Positions 43,852 through 52,067 of a stretch of DNA of 64,000 nt are shown here, in pieces. Every line of letters begins with the position of its first letter. Position 1 is the stretch's first letter. Below the pieces are notes generated by a model that saw only the letters and a program-made list of their open reading frames with translations, searched no databases and was not told the DNA's origin. Source of the stretch: Agromyces ramosus. GTDB lineage: Bacteria > Actinomycetota > Actinomycetes > Actinomycetales > Microbacteriaceae. The stretch spans positions 1,984,001 to 2,048,000 of the forward strand of contig NZ_JAUSYY010000001.1 in assembly GCF_030817175.1 (NCBI RefSeq). Direction: 5' to 3'. The position numbers and the translations under genes were made by a program.

Positions 43852-44613
43852 ATGGCGTCCTCTCAGCGGCATGCGCCGACCGCGTCCCCCGCTTCCTCCG
43901 CGGGGCCGGCTCCGACGGCCGGCTCGACGGGGTCTGGCGACAAGCAACCCGTGTCCGCCCGCCGCTTCCGCTGGCTGCGCGCCGCGAGCGACCGCGTGCC
44001 GACGAAGTGGTTCGCGAGCATCGCGACGGCGCTGTTCCTCGCGGCGACGGCGGCGTTCGGCGGTCTGGCCACGGCGGCGGCCGAGGGTCCGGTCGAACTC
44101 GACGCGGGCGAGGAGCACCGCAACGACCAACTCGCGATCACGGTGCAGCGTGCGGTGCTGATCGACGACCTCGCCGAGGCCGGAGTGACGATCGAGCCCG
44201 GACAGCGGGTGCTCGCGGTCGTCGTCGAGGTCGAGAACCGATGGACGCGGGCGCTGCCCACGACCCCGGGCAACAGCGTGTCGTCATCGGTCGTGCTCGC
44301 CGAGGGACCGGGATTGGGGCGGGAACCCGGCGGTGTCGCGCATTACGACGACTCGACCGCCCTGCCGTGGTTGCAGCCGGGTGTTCCGACGACGGTCGTG
44401 CTCGCGTGGGCGGTCGATCAATCCGACTACGCCGACGGCGAAGAGCTGCACCTGGTGCTGAACGACGAGACCCTGTTCACGGGCAGCTTCGTCGTGAGCG
44501 GCCAGTCGTGGGAGGATCCCGAGCCGGCAGCGATCGTGACGGTGCGCATCACGGATGTCGGCGAAGGCCGCGACACCGAGACCGACGCCGACGACGAGGG
44601 GACCGACGGGTGA
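43852..44613 (+). CDS. Membrane-anchored DUF4352-like protein, first of three
   Basis: The 253-residue product has a Ser/Pro-rich N-terminus of about 45 residues, one hydrophobic helix (FASIATALFLAATAAFGGLATA) and an exported domain. There LDAGEEHRNDQLAITVQRAVLIDD and RVLAVVVEVENRWTR look like DUF4352 (telokin-like) folds that bind partners outside the cell. The acidic tail ends at a GTGA overlap with the next gene. Function is not known; the triplet suggests one complex. Confidence 0.6.
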   Translation: MASSQRHAPTASPASSAGPAPTAGSTGSGDKQPVSARRFRWLRAASDRVPTKWFASIATALFLAATAAFGGLATAAAEGPVELDAGEEHRNDQLAITVQRAVLIDDLAEAGVTIEPGQRVLAVVVEVENRWTRALPTTPGNSVSSSVVLAEGPGLGREPGGVAHYDDSTALPWLQPGVPTTVVLAWAVDQSDYADGEELHLVLNDETLFTGSFVVSGQSWEDPEPAAIVTVRITDVGEGRDTETDADDEGTDG

Positions 44614-45170
44614 CGCGCTGGCTACCCGCACTGGCGGGTGCGGCGCTCGTCGTCGCGGCGTGGGGGGTGGCGGCCGTCACCCCCGGCGACGAGGCCGCTG
44701 AACAGCCGTTCGCCGTTGCGGCGACGGTGGGCGAGCGGGCGGCCGGCCGCAACCTCGCCGCGACCATCACGGGCCTTCGCGGCGCCGAGGCCGTCACGAA
44801 CGACGGATGGCGCGCCGAAGGGTCGTGGCTCCTCGTCGACCTCGAGGCGGAGGCCGTGCTGAGTGAGAGGGGGACCCTGCTCTCGCTCGCGACCCTCGAC
44901 GTCGGCGGACGCAGCTACCGCGCGAGCGAGCGCCCGCCCGCGAGTCTCTTCCGTTCGTCGCTCGCGATCGGGCTGCCGCATTCGGGCACGCTCGCCTTCG
45001 AACTGCCCGCGGGTGCGTTCACCGCGAGCGAGGGCGACGATGCCGTGCTGCGCCTCGGTCTCCACGAGGACCCCCGCCTCGACTCGGTCATCGAGTTGCG
45101 CCTCGATCTCGCCGAGGTCGAGGTCGACGACGAGGCCGAGCTCGCCCCGGTCGTGTGGGTCGGTCGATGA
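44610..45170 (+). CDS. Membrane-anchored DUF4352-like protein, second of three
   Basis: The product has 186 residues: an N-terminal helix (LPALAGAALVVAAWGVAAV) and an exported beta-rich domain (VGERAAGRNLAATITGL, GSWLLVDLEAEAV, LATLDVGGRSYRAS), like the first protein but shorter. GTG 44610 and the end at 45170 both overlap neighbours (GTGA and ATGA), so the trio is tightly coupled. Confidence 0.6.
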   Translation: MTRWLPALAGAALVVAAWGVAAVTPGDEAAEQPFAVAATVGERAAGRNLAATITGLRGAEAVTNDGWRAEGSWLLVDLEAEAVLSERGTLLSLATLDVGGRSYRASERPPASLFRSSLAIGLPHSGTLAFELPAGAFTASEGDDAVLRLGLHEDPRLDSVIELRLDLAEVEVDDEAELAPVVWVGR

Positions 45171-45703
45171 CGGGCGTCGCGCGCGGGTGGTGGCGTCGCA
45201 ACGCCTGGCCGCTCGCGGCGGTCGCGGCGCTGGTGCCGGTCACGTTCGGCGTCATCGGCTGGCAGGAGTGGGACGACTACTTCTCGGGGCATCCGTCGCG
45301 GGCGATCGTCGCCCAGCCACGCACGAGCATCGACTACGCCGGCGCCGCCTGGGGCCCGGTCGAGGTGGTCGAGCTCGCTCCGCTCGAGGGATTCGAGGCA
45401 CCGGCGGGCTCCCGTACCCTCGAGGTCACCGTGCCCGTCGATCCGGGATCTGAGCCCGTCACGTGCCTCGCACCGACGCTGCACGAGGTGGGCGGCGCCG
45501 AGCGCCAGTGGGACGAGCGCACCTACGACCTCGGGGAGGCATACGACCGCGGCACCTGGAACTCATGCGCCGGCAGCGGGACCGAGCCGTTCGCGATCGT
45601 GGTGCCCTTCGTCGTCCCTGACGACGCCGTCGGCCCGTTCGCCCTCGACGTCGTCGTCGACGGGCGGCTTCCCGAATTCCTTCGCCTGCCCGTCGGTCCC
45701 TGA
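45167..45703 (+). CDS. Membrane-anchored protein, third of three
   Basis: The product has 178 residues with one N-terminal helix (NAWPLAAVAALVPVTFGVIGW) and an exported domain with paired Cys (VTCLAPTLHEV and NSCAGSGTE) that may form a disulfide. VVELAPLEGFEAPAGSRTLEVTVPVDPG recalls the first two proteins. Its last 141 bases overlap the convergent membrane-protein gene on the other strand. Confidence 0.58.
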   Translation: MTGVARGWWRRNAWPLAAVAALVPVTFGVIGWQEWDDYFSGHPSRAIVAQPRTSIDYAGAAWGPVEVVELAPLEGFEAPAGSRTLEVTVPVDPGSEPVTCLAPTLHEVGGAERQWDERTYDLGEAYDRGTWNSCAGSGTEPFAIVVPFVVPDDAVGPFALDVVVDGRLPEFLRLPVGP

Positions 45704-46924
45704 GTCAGCCGCAGGCAGCGCCGTCGAGACGAGCCGACTGAGCGTGGCGTCGTAGGCACTCGCCACGAGGCTCACCCGAAGCGGCTCGATGACGAGCGGA
45801 ACCAGGAGCAGGACCACCGTGTCGGCGACCAGCCAGAACGAATACAGGTCGTGCGGCCCGATGATCCGGGTGAGGGCGAGACGCAGCAGTTGCTCGAGAC
45901 CGAGCACGACCGTGTAGAGCAGGATGTACCCGCCGATCAGCACGGGACCCGCGCGCCACATGAGCACGATCGCCTCGCCGATGGGGCGGAACCGCGACAC
46001 GAGCTCGGCCCAGAAATCCCCGAGGCGGCGCCGCATGGCCTGCGGCAGGCTCGAGTACCGCATGTGCACGCGGTCGACGAGTTGCCCGCGGACCCGCGGC
46101 GCCTCGGGGGCGACGGCCTGGCCGTAGATCACGCCCGCGATCGCGAGCCAGGCGATGGGCAGCAGCATGATGCCGCCCGCTTCGCCGAGGAACCACTCGA
46201 CGGCCTCCCAGGTCCACGCGATCGGTTCGAGGTGCGCACCGATCCAGGTGCGAGCATCGGCGAGCCAGACCATGGCCTGCCGCGACTGCACCCACGCGCT
46301 CACGGAGCCGAACAGTTGCGAGATGAGCATCACCGTGAGGAAAACCCAGACGGCCTCGAGGTAGACGGCGCCGATCGAGAGTGCTCTCGGCAGCCGTTCC
46401 CGATAGCGCTTCCAGGCCCAGCGCCCGGCGAAGGCGACGACGATGAGCGCGATCGTGACGGGTTCGAACTCGAGCCGGTCGATGGTGCCCTCGAAGCTCA
46501 ACGCCTCCTCGCCGGCGGCGATCGCCGCCAGGTCCAGCCCGCTCTGCACCTCGAGCGCACGCGCCGAGTACGCGGCCATGTCGTCGCGCAAGTACCCCCA
46601 CGCCGCGTAGAACGCGAAGAACGGCAGGATGCCACCGAGCACGGCGTCGATGAACGCGCGCCGGCGCTCGGCGGCCCCGTGCGGCAGCGGCGCGATCATC
46701 CCGAGTCGGAACATCCCGTCGCGCAGCACGAGGAACATCGCGACGAAGGCGACGAGCCGGGCGAGGATCGCGAGCGGCATGAGCAGCAGCCCACCAAGCG
46801 CCGACGACGCCCCGACGTACCCCGCGAGCTCGATGACGAGATAGCGGGCGAGGACGCCGCCGAGGAACCACGCGATGAGCGCCGGCCAGTGCGAGAGGAG
46901 GAGCCTCCCGGTCATCGCGATCAC
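45563..46924 (-). CDS. Multipass membrane protein of unknown function
   Basis: I do not recognise this 453-residue protein. It has about seven to nine predicted helices (for example LLLSHWPALIAWFLGGVL, LLLMPLAILARLVAFVAMFLVL, WLVADTVVLLLVPLVI) and a charged C-terminal tail of about 50 residues. That tail is read antisense to the third anchored-protein gene, so its true end is less sure than its body. GTG 46924 is chosen because TACCGT ends 6 nt before it; ATG 46915 is the alternative. Its convergent pairing with the anchored trio may mean a shared role. Confidence 0.7.
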   Translation of the reverse strand: MIAMTGRLLLSHWPALIAWFLGGVLARYLVIELAGYVGASSALGGLLLMPLAILARLVAFVAMFLVLRDGMFRLGMIAPLPHGAAERRRAFIDAVLGGILPFFAFYAAWGYLRDDMAAYSARALEVQSGLDLAAIAAGEEALSFEGTIDRLEFEPVTIALIVVAFAGRWAWKRYRERLPRALSIGAVYLEAVWVFLTVMLISQLFGSVSAWVQSRQAMVWLADARTWIGAHLEPIAWTWEAVEWFLGEAGGIMLLPIAWLAIAGVIYGQAVAPEAPRVRGQLVDRVHMRYSSLPQAMRRRLGDFWAELVSRFRPIGEAIVLMWRAGPVLIGGYILLYTVVLGLEQLLRLALTRIIGPHDLYSFWLVADTVVLLLVPLVIEPLRVSLVASAYDATLSRLVSTALPAADSGTDGQAKEFGKPPVDDDVEGERADGVVRDDEGHHDRERLGPAAGA

Positions 46925-46930
46925 GTCACC

Positions 46931-46936
46931 ACGGTA
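46931..46936 (-). promoter_or_regulatory. -10 element TACCGT, leaderless start at 46924
   Basis: TACCGT, then GGTGAC, then GTG 46924 on the minus strand. It favours GTG 46924 over ATG 46915. Confidence 0.55.
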
Positions 46937-47021
46937 GCGGGTGCCGACAACGACGCGGCGGGGCATCCGCGATTCGTCTGTGCCGACGCGCAAAGAATGC
47001 GCCGTCTCGCGGCGTCCGGCC

Positions 47022-47027
47022 TACGCT
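47022..47027 (+). promoter_or_regulatory. -10 element TACGCT before the thioesterase gene
   Basis: TACGCT lies eight bases before ATG 47036, so transcription would begin at or one to two bases before the start codon. Confidence 0.5.
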
Positions 47028-47035
47028 CGGCAGTT

Positions 47036-47599
47036 ATGCACATGTTCTTCCGCACCCTGCTCCACGTGCTGTTCCTCGCGCGCCGCAAGCCCGACCTGCG
47101 ACACGACGACGTCGCCCGCACCGACTTCATCACGCTGCCGACGGACCTCGACATCAACCGCCACATGAACAACGGCGTGTACTTCTCGATCATGGACGTC
47201 GCTCGTTTCGACATGCTCGTGCGCAACGGCGTCTGGAAGGCGTTCCGCGACAAGGGCTGGTACCCCGTCGTGGCGAGCGAGACGATCACGTTCCGCAAGT
47301 CGTTGAGCCTCTGGCAGCGCTTCACGATCGAGTCGCGGCTCGTCGGCCACGACGAGAAGGCCGTCTACATGGAGCAGCGCTTCGTGCGGCCCGGCGCCGA
47401 CGGCGAACCCGAGGTCTATGCGCAGGGGTTCATCCGTGCCCGGTTCCTCAAGAAGTCGGGCGGAACCGTTCCCATGGCGGAGATCATCGAGGCGCTCGGC
47501 GTGACCGAGGCGCACGGGATCCCCGAGTGGCTCGAGCGATGGGGCGAGGATGTCGCGCTGCCGCCCACGCGCGCCGCGGCGCCGTCGGTCTGGCGCTGA
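47036..47599 (+). CDS. Acyl-CoA thioesterase-like protein (THEM6/4HBT type)
   Basis: This is a 187-residue hot-dog-fold protein. TLPTDLDINRHMNNGVYFSIMDVARFDML is the thioesterase motif shared with THEM6 and FadM-like proteins, and ETITFRKSLSLWQRFTIESRLVG the second strand pair. It would hydrolyse acyl-CoA; chain preference is unknown. An N-terminal hydrophobic patch (FFRTLLHVLFLA) may contact the membrane. Confidence 0.85.
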   Translation: MHMFFRTLLHVLFLARRKPDLRHDDVARTDFITLPTDLDINRHMNNGVYFSIMDVARFDMLVRNGVWKAFRDKGWYPVVASETITFRKSLSLWQRFTIESRLVGHDEKAVYMEQRFVRPGADGEPEVYAQGFIRARFLKKSGGTVPMAEIIEALGVTEAHGIPEWLERWGEDVALPPTRAAAPSVWR

Positions 47600-47629
47600 T
47601 GGCTGAGGGGTTGCTGCGGCGTGCGCTCG

Positions 47630-48739
47630 CTAGGAGCGCGCCTTCCTCGGCACGACCACTTCCTTGATGATGAGCAGGATGCCGGCAGCCACCGGGATGG
47701 CGACGAGCGCACCCGGCAGGCCCCCGAGCGTGCCACCCGCGAGCGCGGCGATGAGCACGATGGAGCCCGGCACCTGCACCGCCTTGCTCATGACCTTCGG
47801 TGTCAGGATGTACGCCTCGACCTGCATGTAGACGAGCATCGCGACGAGCACGATGAGGGCCGCGACGGGCGACGTGAAGAGGGCGAGCGCGGTCATGACG
47901 ACGGTCGTCAGCACGGTTCCGACGAGCGGGATGAGCGTGATGAAGAACGCGGCCACCGAGATCACGAGCGCGTACGGAACGCGGACGATCGAGAGCAGGA
48001 TCAGGCTGTACAGGGCGTTGAAGAACGCGAGCACCACCATGCCACTGAGGTAGCGGCCGACGTTCAGCATGATGCGCTCGGCGTAGCCCACGACGCGCTC
48101 GCGGTGCGACGCGGAGATGAGCGTGTAGATGGCGGCCTTCGACGGCTCGAGAGTCGCCGTGAAGTAGATCGTCAGGATGAAGATGAAGAAGCCGCTCGAG
48201 ATGCCCGCGACGATCGCGATGCCGACGTTCAGTGCGCCACCGCCGATCGTCGCCCAGAAGTTCGGGTCGCTGAGCACGTCGGTCACCCACGTGTAGATCG
48301 TGCCGAGCACGCCGCCCGAGCCCGACGAGGCCTCCTGGAACCACTCCTGCGACTGCAGCTCGGCGAGCATCGACGGCAGCGACCGGATGAACATCGTGGC
48401 CTGCGAGATGACGAGCGGCAGCACGAGCCAGAGCATGCCGGCGATCACGAGCACGAACATGACGATCACCGTCAGGATCGCGAGCCCGCGCTTCATGCCG
48501 TGACCCTCGAACCAGCGCACGAGCGGGTCGAGGCCGAGCGTGATGAACGCCGCGGCGAACACCGAGAACACGACGCCCGAGATGCTCGCGACGGCAGCGG
48601 CGATGGCCAGGGCGACGAGCACCCCCAGCGTTGCGATGAACGCCCACGCGAACGGCTGGTTCGCCATCATGCCGGCGTAGCGGGAACTGCGGCTCTGAGT
48701 GGCGTCCGCGTCGCGGGCGCGCCGCTCGATGGTCTTCAC
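47630..48739 (-). CDS. AI-2E family membrane transporter
   Basis: The 369-residue protein has about eight helices and matches the AI-2E family (formerly UPF0118): FAAAFITLGLDPLVRWFEGHGMKRGLAI, FFIFILTIYFTATLEPSK, AAFFITLIPLVGTVLTTVVM and LTPKVMSKAVQVPGSIVLIAAL. Family members export autoinducer-2 in some hosts or act as sodium/proton antiporters; neither is shown here. GTG 48739 follows TAGACT by 6 nt. Confidence 0.92.
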   Translation of the reverse strand: MKTIERRARDADATQSRSSRYAGMMANQPFAWAFIATLGVLVALAIAAAVASISGVVFSVFAAAFITLGLDPLVRWFEGHGMKRGLAILTVIVMFVLVIAGMLWLVLPLVISQATMFIRSLPSMLAELQSQEWFQEASSGSGGVLGTIYTWVTDVLSDPNFWATIGGGALNVGIAIVAGISSGFFIFILTIYFTATLEPSKAAIYTLISASHRERVVGYAERIMLNVGRYLSGMVVLAFFNALYSLILLSIVRVPYALVISVAAFFITLIPLVGTVLTTVVMTALALFTSPVAALIVLVAMLVYMQVEAYILTPKVMSKAVQVPGSIVLIAALAGGTLGGLPGALVAIPVAAGILLIIKEVVVPRKARS

Positions 48740-48745
48740 GCGTGA

Positions 48746-48751
48746 AGTCTA
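48746..48751 (-). promoter_or_regulatory. -10 element TAGACT, leaderless start at 48739
   Basis: TAGACT, then TCACGC, then GTG 48739 on the minus strand. Confidence 0.65.
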
Positions 48752-48812
48752 GGGTCGCGGATGCCCCGCCACGGGGCGGCTCACCACGCCACGCCGTGGG
48801 CGCGCCCGATGC

Positions 48813-49325
48813 TCAGTGCCGAGCGGCGTCGGGGACCGAGAGTTCGCGGTAGTGCGGTGCGAACGCCGGGTAGTACTGCTCCCACACGGGCAGTTCGTGG
48901 CCGGCGCGCGCTGCCGCGAGCCGATCGAGGTAGAAGTCCCAGCCGGGGCCCATGGTCGCGGCATCCGCCGGGTTCTGCAGTCGTTGGCCGAAGGTGAGCG
49001 TCGTCATGCCGCCGCCCTCGACGAGGTGGCAGAACACGCGGAGTCCGTTCGGGCCGGGACCCGAATCGGCGAGGAACCGGTGTGGCGGGGCGCACTCGAG
49101 GATGCTCACGTTCTGCCACTCATCGCCCTCTTCGAAGGTCATCTTGAACCGCACGCCGCCGGTGGCCGGGCTGCCGGTGTAGGTGCCGACCCACGCCTGC
49201 ATGGCAGTGGGATTCGTGAGGTGATACCAGACGTCTTCTATGGGCGCGTAGAACAATCGATCGAATTGGAGATACAGCCCATCGGGCTTCAACGCGTAGT
49301 GCCCCGTCGGTCTCGCGGTCATCAT
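48813..49325 (-). CDS. SRPBCC (AHSA1/START-like) domain protein
   Basis: This is a 170-residue hydrophobic-cavity fold: RLFYAPIEDVWYHLTNPTAMQAWVG at the start, GGVRFKMTFEEGDEW in the middle and GWDFYLDRLAAARAG at the end. Such proteins bind lipids or small hydrophobic ligands; the function here is unknown. ATG 49325 or 49322 may be used; a GGGGGG run lies just upstream. Confidence 0.83.
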   Translation of the reverse strand: MMTARPTGHYALKPDGLYLQFDRLFYAPIEDVWYHLTNPTAMQAWVGTYTGSPATGGVRFKMTFEEGDEWQNVSILECAPPHRFLADSGPGPNGLRVFCHLVEGGGMTTLTFGQRLQNPADAATMGPGWDFYLDRLAAARAGHELPVWEQYYPAFAPHYRELSVPDAARH

Positions 49326-49399
49326 CGCCCCCCGCCAATCGCTCGTGGCTTCAGGCTAATCCCGCCGTCTCCCAAGCGCCAGAGCGGCCCGCCGCCCAC

Positions 49400-49405
49400 T
49401 AGAGT
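49400..49405 (+). promoter_or_regulatory. -10 element TAGAGT, leaderless start at 49412
   Basis: TAGAGT, then GTGCGC, then ATG 49412. It favours ATG 49412 over GTG 49406. Confidence 0.6.
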
Positions 49406-49411
49406 GTGCGC

Positions 49412-49846
49412 ATGGGATCCAGTGGTGGACGCAAGCGCGCGTCACGGGGGCACACATCATCGAGTGGCAAGGCATCGTCGGGCGGCAACGCATCGGCCAG
49501 CCGTGAGCAGACGTTGGACATCGATCCAGAGCACAACAAGTCGGGGCTCTGGGGCGGGCTCGCCGGCCTGATCGTCGCCGCGATCATCGCAGTGCCGCTC
49601 TCGGCGGCGTTCGCGTTCGCGACGAATCCAGGCACGCAGCAGCTCTTCGCCGGGCGGCTCGAAGAGGCGACCCGGGGCGGCTACCAGGCCTTCTGGTGGA
49701 TCGTCACGCTGCTCCTGCTCTCGCTTCCGTTCCTCGTGGGTTTCGGCGTGGCCAAGCTCTCGGTGAAATCGCTCACGATCGTCGGCGCGATCGTGGCGTT
49801 GTTCATCATCGCGATCATGGTGATGGGGCAGCTCTTCATCTTCTGA
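49412..49846 (+). CDS. Small hypothetical protein with three membrane helices
   Basis: I do not recognise this 144-residue protein. The first 35 residues are rich in Ser, Gly, Arg and Lys and probably disordered; three helices follow (about 46-70, 92-110, 118-142) and the protein stops directly after the last (MGQLFIF). It stands alone, divergent from the SRPBCC gene. Confidence 0.65.
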   Translation: MGSSGGRKRASRGHTSSSGKASSGGNASASREQTLDIDPEHNKSGLWGGLAGLIVAAIIAVPLSAAFAFATNPGTQQLFAGRLEEATRGGYQAFWWIVTLLLLSLPFLVGFGVAKLSVKSLTIVGAIVALFIIAIMVMGQLFIF

Positions 49847-49976
49847 TGCGGCGCCGGCCGTCGCGCTTGACTTGTCCTCCACAGGCGGGTGATGCGGTCG
49901 TTCTCCACAGTGAATACCGCCTCTGGCCTGCGGTTTTGTGCCCCGCGAATGTCGCGGGTGGTGGTTGACTGATCGC

Positions 49977-50978
49977 ATGACCAGCCCGCCAGAGCCGACC
50001 TCCCGGTTGGCGCTGCACGCCGAGCTGGCGCGAATCGTCGAGCTCGATCAGGCGATCAGGGCCGCGCAGGCCGAGCAGCTCCGGCGCATCGAGGCGGCTC
50101 GGGCCCTGGCCGCTTCGCTCGACGGGCTGACCGAGCTGAGCGGGTCGAGCGAGCGTGAGTTCGCGACCCGCTCGTTCGTCGCCGAGCTCGCGACGACGCT
50201 CACGATGCATGAAGTGACGGCGGGGCGGCTGGTCGGTGACGCCGGCCGGCTGGTCGATCTGTTCCCATCGACGCTCGATGCCCTCGCCGAGGGAGCGATC
50301 TGTCTCGGCAAGGCGCGTACCGTGCTCGAACTTGCGAGCACCCTGCCCGTCGACGTGGCGCCCGAGTTCGAGCGGGCCGCGCTCGGGCATCGCCGGGTCG
50401 AGACGCCGTCGGCCTTCCGGCGTCGACTGCGAGGGTTGCGCGAGCGGATGCATCCCGAGTCCCTCGCCGAGCGCGGGGAGCGTGGCCGCGCCGCTCGGCG
50501 CGTGTGCCTCGACCCGGCTGAAGACGGCATGGCGTGGTTGAGCCTGTACCTCGAGGCCGAACGCGGTGTCGCAATCATGGCCTCTCTCGACGGTCTCGTC
50601 GAGTCCGAGCGACGGGCGGTGGCCGCCGGCCCAGGCGCGGCTGCAGCCGATGCCCGCACCCGCGAGCAGCTTCGGCTCGATGTCGCGGCGGGCCTCCTCC
50701 TCGGTGGCCTCGACGCTGCCGATGCCTCGCCCACGGGCATCGTCACTCCGAAGACCTACGTGACCGTGCCGGTGCTCTCCCTCCTCGGTCACTCCGACGA
50801 ACCCGCCGAGCTCGACGGATACGGTCCCATCGACGCCGAGACGGCACGCCGACTCGCTGCACATGCCCCCTCGTTCCGGCGCATCCTGACGCACCCCGAG
50901 ACCGGCGCCCACCTCTCCTACGGGCGCGACAAGTGGGCATCACATCGAGGGCAGCTCGACGATGTGACGGCCGCGTGA
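49977..50978 (+). CDS. DUF222 protein lacking the HNH endonuclease domain
   Basis: The 333-residue product matches DUF222 of the 13E12 family: ATRSFVAELATTLTMHEVTAGRLVGDA, LAEGAICLGKARTVLELA, GAAAADARTREQLRLDVAAGLLLG and the usual last segment GYGPIDAETARRLAAHAPSFRRILTHPETGAHLSYGR. Full-length relatives continue with a CRFPGC zinc motif and an HNH nuclease of about 60-90 residues. Here the protein stops about 16 residues after that point, and nothing downstream restores it. ATG 49977 is the start. Confidence 0.82.
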   Translation: MTSPPEPTSRLALHAELARIVELDQAIRAAQAEQLRRIEAARALAASLDGLTELSGSSEREFATRSFVAELATTLTMHEVTAGRLVGDAGRLVDLFPSTLDALAEGAICLGKARTVLELASTLPVDVAPEFERAALGHRRVETPSAFRRRLRGLRERMHPESLAERGERGRAARRVCLDPAEDGMAWLSLYLEAERGVAIMASLDGLVESERRAVAAGPGAAAADARTREQLRLDVAAGLLLGGLDAADASPTGIVTPKTYVTVPVLSLLGHSDEPAELDGYGPIDAETARRLAAHAPSFRRILTHPETGAHLSYGRDKWASHRGQLDDVTAA

Positions 50979-51031
50979 GACGTGCTGGTTGGTGAGGCGT
51001 GCCCTCGGGCCGCCAGCATGGGCACGCGTAG

Positions 51032-51049
51032 CCATACCATGCGGTATGG
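51032..51049 (+). promoter_or_regulatory. TetR-type operator over the doxX promoter
   Basis: CCATACC-ATGC-GGTATGG: a perfect 18-bp dyad covering TATGGT (51045-51050), a likely -10 for the DoxX gene. A nearly identical dyad lies at the tetR start. Confidence 0.7.
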
Positions 51050-51088
51050 TATGGAGATGCACGACGAGCGACCCGAGCGAGGTGCGAG

Positions 51089-51448
51089 ATGACGGCGCTT
51101 CCTGACCCGATCTGGCCGGTCATCGTGCTCGCGGCGATCCAGTTCGTCGACGGGCTCCTGAGCTGGAAGCCCGTGCCGTTCGTCGCGCGGTGCTTCGACA
51201 ATGTCGGCTTCCCGCGCCGGTGGTGGTGGATCTTCACGCCCATCAAGTTCGCCGCGGCGGCCGGCCTCATCGCCGGCATCCGGGTGCCGTACCTGGGCGC
51301 CATCACGTGCGGGGCGCTCGTCGCCTACTTTCTCGTGGCGATCGGCATGCACATCGCGGCACGCGACTTCGGGCGCAACCTGTTCGTGAATGCAACGGGG
51401 ATGCTGGTCGTCTGCGTGGCGACCGGGCTCTGGACTTTCGTGCTCTGA
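51089..51448 (+). CDS. DoxX-family membrane protein
   Basis: This is a 119-residue protein with four helices: VIVLAAIQFVDGLLSWKP, WWIFTPIKFAAAAGLIAGI, LGAITCGALVAYFLVAIGMHIAARD and VNATGMLVVCVATGLWTF. The pattern is that of DoxX/DoxD-like proteins, whose members are linked to oxidative stress or thiosulfate metabolism. The TetR gene 15 bp downstream on the other strand shares its operator, so it is probably the regulated target. GAGG lies a short distance before ATG 51089. Confidence 0.78.
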   Translation: MTALPDPIWPVIVLAAIQFVDGLLSWKPVPFVARCFDNVGFPRRWWWIFTPIKFAAAAGLIAGIRVPYLGAITCGALVAYFLVAIGMHIAARDFGRNLFVNATGMLVVCVATGLWTFVL

Positions 51449-51462
51449 AACGCGGCACGGGC

Positions 51463-52026
51463 CTACGCGTCGGGCGACCCGGGCACCGCCTCGAGCAGGA
51501 GCTCGTAGACCCGCCGCAGCTCGTCGGCTGCGATCGGGGGCACCGTCACCGCCGCGCCGAGTGCGACGAGGTACGGCACGAGCGCGGCCGTTCGCGCCGC
51601 GGCATCCGTCGCGACGACCGGCCGCCACGTCGCCTGGAGCGCGTCGATCACCGCGGCGTCGATGCGGGCTTGCACGGCCCGCGCGGCAGCATCGGATGAC
51701 GCCCACGCCCGCACCGCGAGATCGAGCTCGGCACGGCGGATGCCACCGGACTCGCTCGTGGCGAGGTCGGTCAGCCAGGCGAGCGTCGCGCGGGTGCCGG
51801 TGCCCTGACGCGCCCCGATCGCGTCGGTGAGCGCCCCGAGCGTGAGCTGCTCATAGTGCTCGAGCAGCGCCGCGCGGTAGCCCGCTGCACCGCCGAAGTG
51901 GTGGAAGAACGAGCCCTTGGTGAGTCCGAGTCGGACGGCCAGCCGGTCGATGCGCAGCCCCGTGGCGCCTTCGTCGGCGAGCACGGCGAGACCCTCATCG
52001 AGCCATCGCTGCCGGGTTGCGGACAT
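51463..52026 (-). CDS. TetR/AcrR-family repressor
   Basis: The 187-residue product starts with RQRWLDEGLAVLADEGATGLRIDRLAVRLGLTKGSFFHHFGG, the helix-turn-helix of TetR proteins. The rest is an all-helical ligand domain without recognisable specificity. ATG 52026 follows TACGGT by 6 nt, a leaderless start, and an 18-bp dyad overlaps that -10 element. The same dyad overlaps the DoxX promoter, so it should repress itself and doxX. Confidence 0.88.
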   Translation of the reverse strand: MSATRQRWLDEGLAVLADEGATGLRIDRLAVRLGLTKGSFFHHFGGAAGYRAALLEHYEQLTLGALTDAIGARQGTGTRATLAWLTDLATSESGGIRRAELDLAVRAWASSDAAARAVQARIDAAVIDALQATWRPVVATDAAARTAALVPYLVALGAAVTVPPIAADELRRVYELLLEAVPGSPDA

Positions 52027-52032
52027 ACCGCA

Positions 52033-52038
52033 ACCGTA
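52033..52038 (-). promoter_or_regulatory. -10 element TACGGT, leaderless start of tetR
   Basis: TACGGT, then TGCGGT, then ATG 52026 on the minus strand; the hexamer lies within the operator. Confidence 0.6.
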
Positions 52039-52051
52039 CCCGCAGGTATGG
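52034..52051 (-). promoter_or_regulatory. TetR-type operator over the tetR promoter
   Basis: On the minus strand CCATACC-TGCG-GGTACGG; arms match the doxX copy at 13 of 14 positions. Confidence 0.68.
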
Positions 52052-52067
52052 TCCGAGCGCGAACCGC

